A stretch of 64,000 nt of DNA. It comes from Reyranella sp. CPCC 100927. Its GTDB lineage: Bacteria; Pseudomonadota; Alphaproteobacteria; Reyranellales; Reyranellaceae. The position numbers were made by a program, and so were the translations under genes. Shown here piece after piece: positions 59,735 through 64,000 of the stretch (the stretch's first letter is position 1; each line of letters opens with the position of its first letter). Where the stretch lies: assembly GCF_007859315.1 (NCBI RefSeq), contig NZ_VOHA01000030.1:21632-85631 (forward strand), written 5' to 3'. Under the pieces are notes generated by a model. It ran no database searches, was not told where the DNA came from, and was given only the letters and a program-made list of their open reading frames with translations.

Positions 59735-60145
59735 ATGGCCCGATCCGTTGTCCAGCCGCTGCGTCCACCGGCTGCTGCTGCCGCAGCCACCGTGCGCCGC
59801 GTCTTTGTGCGCGATCTGATCGCCACGGCGCGGATCGGCGTCCACCGGCGCGAAAAGAAGGCGCCGCAGCGCGTGCGCATCAATATCGAGCTGCTGGTGC
59901 CCGAAGACGGCCGGTCGCTGAACGACCGCCTGGCCAACGTGGTCGATTACGAGGCTATCGTGACAGGCGTGCGGGCACTCACTGCTGAGGGCCACGTCAA
60001 CCTGGTGGAAACGCTGGCCGAACGGGTGGCGACGCTGTGCCTGCGTGACCGGCGCGTGCGGACCGCCCGCGTGCGGGTCGAGAAGCTCGAGGTCTTTGCC
60101 GATGCCGCCGCGGTGGGTGTGGAAATCGAGCGCCACGCCGGCTGA
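59735..60145 (+). CDS. folB: Dihydroneopterin aldolase
   Basis: A 136-residue enzyme of folate synthesis that splits dihydroneopterin to 6-hydroxymethyl-dihydropterin and glycolaldehyde. Seen: 'VFVRDLIATARIGVHRREK', 'RLANVVDYEAIVTGVRALT' (Tyr/Glu) and 'LVETLAERVATLCL'. Other family members act as epimerases. Start at 59735; upstream is ~160 bp without a gene. It stands alone, not with folP/folK. Confidence 0.93.
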   Translation: MARSVVQPLRPPAAAAAATVRRVFVRDLIATARIGVHRREKKAPQRVRINIELLVPEDGRSLNDRLANVVDYEAIVTGVRALTAEGHVNLVETLAERVATLCLRDRRVRTARVRVEKLEVFADAAAVGVEIERHAG

Positions 60146-60487
60146 CGAGCCGGAAACTGTACACAGGCCGTCCGAGGGTGATTCCAGGCCGATACGGGAG
60201 AGGCACTGTCCTATTGACAGCTTGGTTACAGTTTTATCAAGGCGACCTTTTCCAAAGCTGAACAATCGACTGCCTGCGGCACCTTCGTCTTTCGGCGAAA
60301 CTGTAAACGATGGCTGTCAATGTCGGCGATCCGCCGCTCATCCGCGGCCCGTTGCGCTGACCCACAGGGTTATCCACATCCACACAGGAACGCCCACCCA
60401 CCGGTGGGCGTCTCCGATGCGGATTTTCCACTGGTCACAACCAGACGGACGGCCGATTTAAGGTCAGAAAGACTAAGATATTCAGCG
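60146..60487. promoter_or_regulatory. uvrC upstream region with inverted motif pair and a DnaA box
   Basis: This 342-bp gene-free stretch is AT-richer than its surroundings. TTGACAGC…TTACAGTTT (60214-60234) is mirrored by AAACTGTAAA…GCTGTCAA (60298-60320), with a third AAACTGTA at 60154-60161. TTATCCACA, a perfect DnaA box, lies at 60370-60378. CCCACC-GGTGGG and other small hairpins follow. The mirrored boxes look like regulator sites or divergent promoters. No LexA-type box is evident. Confidence 0.5.
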
Positions 60488-62515
60488 ATGTCCGGTAAGC
60501 TCGACACCTCCCCCGCTGCCGTGCCGGCCGATCTTCGGCCCGCCGACGAGGGACGCGTGCCGGACGGTGCGGTGCCTGTGGACGAGATCGACCCGGCCAT
60601 CGAGGCGATGCCGGCGGAAGGAACATTGGCGGCCGGCACCGCCATCATCGCCAGTTACGTCAAGACCCTGCCGCGCAAGCCCGGCGTCTATCGCATGATC
60701 GACGCCAAGGGCGACGTGCTCTACGTCGGTAAGGCGCGCACCCTGAAGAACCGGGTCGCCGCCTATACCCAGCCCACCCGCCTGTCGACGCGCCTGATGC
60801 GCATGGTCCAGGCGACCACGACGATGGAATTCGTCGTCACCGACAGCGAAGCCGAAGCGCTGCTGCTGGAAAACAACCTGATCAAGCGCTTCAAGCCGCG
60901 TTTCAACGTGCTGCTGCGCGACGACAAGTCGTTCCCCTATATCGTGATCCGCCGCGACCATCCCTGGGCGCAACTGGCCAAGCATCGCGGCGTGCGCAAC
61001 GAGACCGACGAGTATTTCGGCCCCTTCGCCTCGGCCGGCGCCGTCAACCGGACGCTCTACACCTTGCAGCGCGCCTTCCCGCTGCGCTCGTGCTCGGACT
61101 CGATCTTCGCCAACCGCACGCGGCCCTGCCTGCAGTACCAGATCAAGCGCTGTGTGGCGCCATGCGTCGGGCGCGCCACCGACGAGGAATACGCCACGAT
61201 CGTCGACGACGTGCGCGGCTTCCTCGGCGGCAAGAGCCATGAGGTGCAGGGGCACCTCTCGCAGCGCATGGAAACGGCCAGCGCCAACCTGGAGTTCGAG
61301 CGTGCCGCGGTGCTGCGCGATCGCATCCGGGCTCTGACAGCGATCCAGGCCCACCAGTCGATCGAAATTACCGGCATCGAGGAAGCCGATGTCTTCGCCG
61401 CCTATGAAGAAGGCGGCCAAGTCTGCGTGCAGGTCTTTTTCGTGCGTGCCGGCAACAATCTCGGCAACAAGGCCTATTTCCCGAGCCACGGCAAGGAGCT
61501 GGAGATCGGCGAGATCCTGTCGTCCTTCGTCGGCCAGTTCTACAGCGGCCGCCCGGTGCCGCGCGAGATCCTGGTGAGCCACGCGCTGCCCGAGGCCGAT
61601 CTGCTGGCTGCGGCATTGTCGCTGAGCGCCAGCCGGCGCATCGAGATCATCTGCCCGCAGCGCGGGCCGCGCCGCGACCTGATGGAGCATGCGCTGGGTA
61701 ACGCGCGCGAGGCCCTGGGCCGACGCGTCGCCGAAAGCGCCTCGCAGCGCAAGCTGCTGGACGGCGTGGCGCAGGTATTCGGGCTGGAGGCGCCGCCGCA
61801 GCGCATCGAGGTCTACGACAACAGCCACATCCAGGGCAGCGACGCGGTCGGCGGCATGATCGTGGCCGGTCCCGAAGGCTTCAACAAGAACCAGTACCGC
61901 AAGTTCAACATCCGCACCGCCGCCGCGCCCGGCACTGTGCCGACGCCCGATGACATCGCGGCGGGCACCATCACCGCCGGCGACGATTTCGGCATGATGC
62001 GCGAGGTGCTGACCCGGCGCTTCAAGCGCGCGCTGAAGGAGGATCCGGAGCGCGACAAAGGCCTGTGGCCCGACCTGGTGCTGATCGACGGCGGACTGGG
62101 CCAGCTCAATGTCGCCCTGGAGGTCTTCACCGAGCTCGCCGTCGACGACGTGGCGCTGGTCTCCATCGCCAAGGGCCCCGACCGCGACGCCGGCCGCGAG
62201 CGTTTCTTCATGCCGGGCCGCCCGCCGTTCGCGCTCGAGCCGCGCGATCCCGTGCTCTATCTCCTGCAGCGCCTGCGCGACGAGGCCCACCGCTTCGCCA
62301 TCGGCACCCACCGTACGCGGCGCTCGATGGGCATCTCGCGTTCCGGACTGGACGAGGTGCCCGGCATCGGCGCCAGCCGCAAGCGGGCCCTGCTCAATCA
62401 TTTCGGCTCGGCCCGTGCCGTCGCGACGGCGACGCTGGAGGACCTGCAGGCCGTACCCGGCGTCTCACGCACCATGGCGAAGAAAATCTATGACCACTTC
62501 CGAAGCGGCGGCTAG
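60488..62515 (+). CDS. uvrC: Excinuclease ABC subunit C
   Basis: A 675-residue nuclease that makes both incisions in nucleotide excision repair. An ~55-residue N-terminal Pro/Ala/Glu extension precedes the GIY-YIG domain ('LPRKPGVYRMIDAKGDVLYV'). The UvrB-binding UVR region ('NLEFERAAVLRDRIRAL'), the RNase-H-like domain ('RIEVYDNSHIQGSDAVGGMI', 'DLVLIDGGLGQLNVAL') and C-terminal HhH ('VPGIGASRKRALLNHFGSAR') follow in order. Start at 60488. pgsA follows at once. Confidence 0.97.
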   Translation: MSGKLDTSPAAVPADLRPADEGRVPDGAVPVDEIDPAIEAMPAEGTLAAGTAIIASYVKTLPRKPGVYRMIDAKGDVLYVGKARTLKNRVAAYTQPTRLSTRLMRMVQATTTMEFVVTDSEAEALLLENNLIKRFKPRFNVLLRDDKSFPYIVIRRDHPWAQLAKHRGVRNETDEYFGPFASAGAVNRTLYTLQRAFPLRSCSDSIFANRTRPCLQYQIKRCVAPCVGRATDEEYATIVDDVRGFLGGKSHEVQGHLSQRMETASANLEFERAAVLRDRIRALTAIQAHQSIEITGIEEADVFAAYEEGGQVCVQVFFVRAGNNLGNKAYFPSHGKELEIGEILSSFVGQFYSGRPVPREILVSHALPEADLLAAALSLSASRRIEIICPQRGPRRDLMEHALGNAREALGRRVAESASQRKLLDGVAQVFGLEAPPQRIEVYDNSHIQGSDAVGGMIVAGPEGFNKNQYRKFNIRTAAAPGTVPTPDDIAAGTITAGDDFGMMREVLTRRFKRALKEDPERDKGLWPDLVLIDGGLGQLNVALEVFTELAVDDVALVSIAKGPDRDAGRERFFMPGRPPFALEPRDPVLYLLQRLRDEAHRFAIGTHRTRRSMGISRSGLDEVPGIGASRKRALLNHFGSARAVATATLEDLQAVPGVSRTMAKKIYDHFRSGG

Positions 62516-62546
62516 AGTCGGCACCCCCGCCACTCACCGCAGATCG

Positions 62547-63179
62547 ATGCTGTTCAACCTGCCCAACCTGCTGACCCTGGCACGCATCGCGGCGATTCCG
62601 CTGGTCGTCGCGTCGTTCTGGCTCGATCGCGGCTGGGCGCAATGGACGGCGGCCGTGCTGTTCTTCATCGCCAGCGTGACCGACTATTTCGACGGCTGGC
62701 TGGCGCGGCGCTGGCAGCAGGTCTCGCGGCTGGGCCGCTTCCTGGATCCGATTGCCGACAAGCTGCTGGTGGCGTCGGTGCTGTTGCTGCTGTGCGCCTT
62801 CGAGACGCTGCGGGGCGTGCATGTGATCCCGGCCCTGATCATCCTGTGCCGCGAGATCCTGGTCTCGGGCTTGCGCGAATTCCTGGCCGAGCTGCGCGTC
62901 AGCCTGCCGGTCAGCAATGCCGCGAAATGGAAGACCGCGATCCAGATGGCGGCGCTGTGCGTCCTGCTGGTCGGCAATGCCGGACCGGACTGGGTGATGC
63001 TGCTGGGCCTGGCGCTGCTGTGGTTCGCGGCGGCGCTCACGCTGTGGACCGGCTACGACTATCTGCGGACCGGGCTAAAGCACATGCTCGACGATCCCGC
63101 CGCCGTGCCACCGCCGCGACCGGCATCGCCGCCACGATCCGAGGACGACAAGCGGCCGGCCGACGGGAGAGCGTCGTGA
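62547..63179 (+). CDS. pgsA: CDP-diacylglycerol-glycerol-3-phosphate 3-phosphatidyltransferase
   Basis: A 210-residue inner-membrane enzyme making phosphatidylglycerol phosphate. The CDP-alcohol phosphotransferase motif D(x2)DG(x2)AR…G(x3)D(x3)D is present as 'VTDYFDGWLARRWQQVSRLG' then 'RFLDPIADKLLV'. The ATG at 62547 gives the conserved N-terminus 'MLFNLPNLLTLARI'; an ATG at 62490 overlapping uvrC would add 19 residues. It lies in the uvrC-pgsA-moaD-moaE run seen in many alphaproteobacteria. Confidence 0.95.
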   Translation: MLFNLPNLLTLARIAAIPLVVASFWLDRGWAQWTAAVLFFIASVTDYFDGWLARRWQQVSRLGRFLDPIADKLLVASVLLLLCAFETLRGVHVIPALIILCREILVSGLREFLAELRVSLPVSNAAKWKTAIQMAALCVLLVGNAGPDWVMLLGLALLWFAAALTLWTGYDYLRTGLKHMLDDPAAVPPPRPASPPRSEDDKRPADGRAS

Positions 63180-63427
63180 AGGTGAAGTATTTCGCCTGGC
63201 TGCGGCAGAAGACCGGTGTCGCCGAGGAAGACGTGGTCCTGCCCGACGACGTGCGCACGGTGCAGCATCTGGTCGACTGGCTGTCGCAGCGCAGCCCGCG
63301 GCATGCCGAGGCCTTCAGCGAAGCCAAGATCTTCGGCGCCGCCGTCGATCAGCAGGTCGTGCAGTTCGACGCCGCGATCACGGGTGCGCGCGAAGTTGCG
63401 TTTTTCCCGCCCTTCACCGGCGGCTGA
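63176..63427 (+). CDS. moaD: Molybdopterin synthase small subunit
   Basis: An 83-residue ubiquitin-like sulfur carrier ending in Gly-Gly ('VAFFPPFTGG'), the C-terminus that becomes a thiocarboxylate for molybdopterin synthesis. 'VKVKYFAWLRQKTGVAEEDV' is the family start. The GTG start at 63176 overlaps the pgsA stop (GTGA) and follows GGGAGA. moaE follows 8 nt later. Confidence 0.95.
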   Translation: MKVKYFAWLRQKTGVAEEDVVLPDDVRTVQHLVDWLSQRSPRHAEAFSEAKIFGAAVDQQVVQFDAAITGAREVAFFPPFTGG

Positions 63428-63435
63428 GCCCTGAT

Positions 63436-63906
63436 ATGGCCATCCGCCTGCAGCGCGAGGATTTCGATGTCGGCGCCGAGATCGATGCGCTGACGCGCGA
63501 CACCCCGCGCATCGGCGCCGTGGTGAGCTTCATCGGGCTGGTGCGCGATCTGCATGTGCGCGAGGGCTATCATCGCGACACGGTGCAGGCGATGACCCTG
63601 GAGCACTGGCCTGGCGTGACCGAGAAAGCGCTGGCCGACATCGACGCCGAGGCGCATCGGCGCTGGCCGCTCGATGCCACGTTGATCGTGCACCGCCACG
63701 GCCGGCTCGAGCCGGGCGAGCGCATCGTGCTGGTGCTGACCGCCTCGCCACATCGCGACGCCGCCTTCGATGCCTGCCGCTTCCTGATCGACTGGCTCAA
63801 GACCAAGGCGCCGTTCTGGAAGTTGGAAGAGACGCCCAAGGGCGAGCAGTGGGTCGACGCGCACGGCGACGACGATGCAGCGGCCCAAAAGTGGGAGAAG
63901 AGCTGA
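63436..63906 (+). CDS. moaE: Molybdopterin synthase large subunit
   Basis: A 156-residue catalytic subunit that transfers sulfur from two MoaD molecules to precursor Z (cPMP). Seen: 'GAVVSFIGLVRDLHVREGYH', 'MTLEHWPGVTEKALADID', 'VHRHGRLEPGERIVLVLTAS', and the active Lys in 'DWLKTKAPFWKLEETPKGEQ'. It pairs directly with moaD. The presence of Mo-cofactor genes is consistent with Mo enzymes, some of which are selenoproteins (inference). Confidence 0.96.
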   Translation: MAIRLQREDFDVGAEIDALTRDTPRIGAVVSFIGLVRDLHVREGYHRDTVQAMTLEHWPGVTEKALADIDAEAHRRWPLDATLIVHRHGRLEPGERIVLVLTASPHRDAAFDACRFLIDWLKTKAPFWKLEETPKGEQWVDAHGDDDAAAQKWEKS

Positions 63907-63908
63907 AC

Positions 63909-63933
63909 CCTCCCCCAGCTTCGCTGGGGGAGG
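63909..63933 (+). terminator. Hairpin after moaE
   Basis: CCTCCCCCAGC-TTC-GCTGGGGGAGG, an 11-bp stem directly after the moaE stop. Belongs to the CTCCCx hairpin type found at 30778 and 34284, so it could be repeat or terminator. Confidence 0.7.
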
Positions 63934-63948
63934 TGGCCGAAGGTCTTC

Positions 63949-64000
63949 AGCCGCAACATGGGTAACAGTTTGTGCTCACCACATGGGTAACAGTTTTCTC
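63949..64000. repeat. Two direct copies of ACATGGGTAACAGTTT at the right edge
   Basis: ACATGGGTAACAGTTT occurs at 63956-63971 and 63981-63996, 25 bp apart. Such GGTAACAGTTT repeats often lie beside insertion-sequence ends, but no transposase is in view before the window stops. Confidence 0.4.

Noticed and set aside
60370..60378. A replication origin based on the perfect DnaA box
   Set aside because: Only one box is present, with no dnaA, dnaN, parAB or rep gene and no AT-rich unwinding element.
63949..64000. An IS481- or IS21-type insertion sequence end
   Set aside because: The direct repeats resemble sequences near such elements, but no transposase or terminal repeat can be seen before the window ends.

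Overview
The window is GC-rich, densely coded DNA that reads as the chromosome of an alphaproteobacterium. The evidence is the F0 ATP synthase operon with a separate b' subunit, the ispH-thrB-rnhA cluster, the two-piece glycine decarboxylase (gcvPA/gcvPB), a Bug-family binding protein and Rieske oxygenase for aromatic or organic acid use, and many LysR, TetR, MarR and IclR regulators. A Rhodospirillales- or Reyranella-like soil or water heterotroph is my best guess, but the genus cannot be fixed from sequence alone. I see no tRNA, rRNA, CRISPR array, prophage or complete insertion sequence.

The main discovery is that two genes use in-frame TGA as selenocysteine. (1) 15246..15761 (-) encodes a UGSC-family protein in which the motif is literally TGA-Gly-Ser-Cys. 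Read conventionally it looks like a 92-residue fragment. (2) 40947..41429 (-) encodes a Prx5-type peroxiredoxin whose peroxidatic cysteine codon is TGA, and it lies beside an equally long paralogue (40351..40833) that has TGT there. Both TGAs are followed by a stem-loop whose apical GU sits 19 nt downstream, the spacing I recall for the E. coli fdhF SECIS. The organism should therefore have SelA, SelB, SelD and tRNA-Sec elsewhere. The UGSC gene is translationally coupled to a 487-residue thioredoxin-fold protein, divergent from a methanethiol methyltransferase (mddA) gene with two TetR-type palindromes in its promoter.

Layout. 0-16 kb: old-yellow-enzyme start, cyclase, haloacetate-dehalogenase-like hydrolase, DUF899 protein, two LysR/efflux units (the second with wrbA), FkbM and class I methyltransferases, M20 peptidase, chromate transporter. 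15-22 kb: selenoprotein operon, mddA, a low-GC orphan gene flanked by a copy of the mddA 3' end, and a TetR gene with a hydrolase-glycosyltransferase fusion. 21.7-24.4 kb: atpI-atpB-atpE-atpF'-atpF with promoter and terminator. 24.5-30.6 kb: PqiA-like protein, deaminase-like protein, MarR unit, two oxidoreductases, an orphan with a strong regulated promoter. 30.8-35.9 kb: tandem glycine riboswitch and gcvT-gcvH-gcvPA-gcvPB. 36-42 kb: TetR, lipoprotein, CDGSH protein, ispH-thrB-rnhA, the Cys/Sec peroxiredoxin pair. 42-48 kb: Bug protein, Rieske oxygenase, IclR, DsbD. 47.8-57 kb: yqgE, phoH, YcaO protein, BTAD-TolB-TPR regulator, animal-type haem peroxidase, LuxR regulator. 57-64 kb: DUF3500 protein, thioredoxin/DsbD-alpha pair, folB, uvrC-pgsA-moaD-moaE.

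Intergenic DNA is full of several unrelated families of long inverted repeats, mostly between convergent or unlinked genes. Two genes (18282..18725 and 56893..58023) each sit between a neighbour and a displaced copy of that neighbour's 3' end, which suggests recent insertion or duplication.
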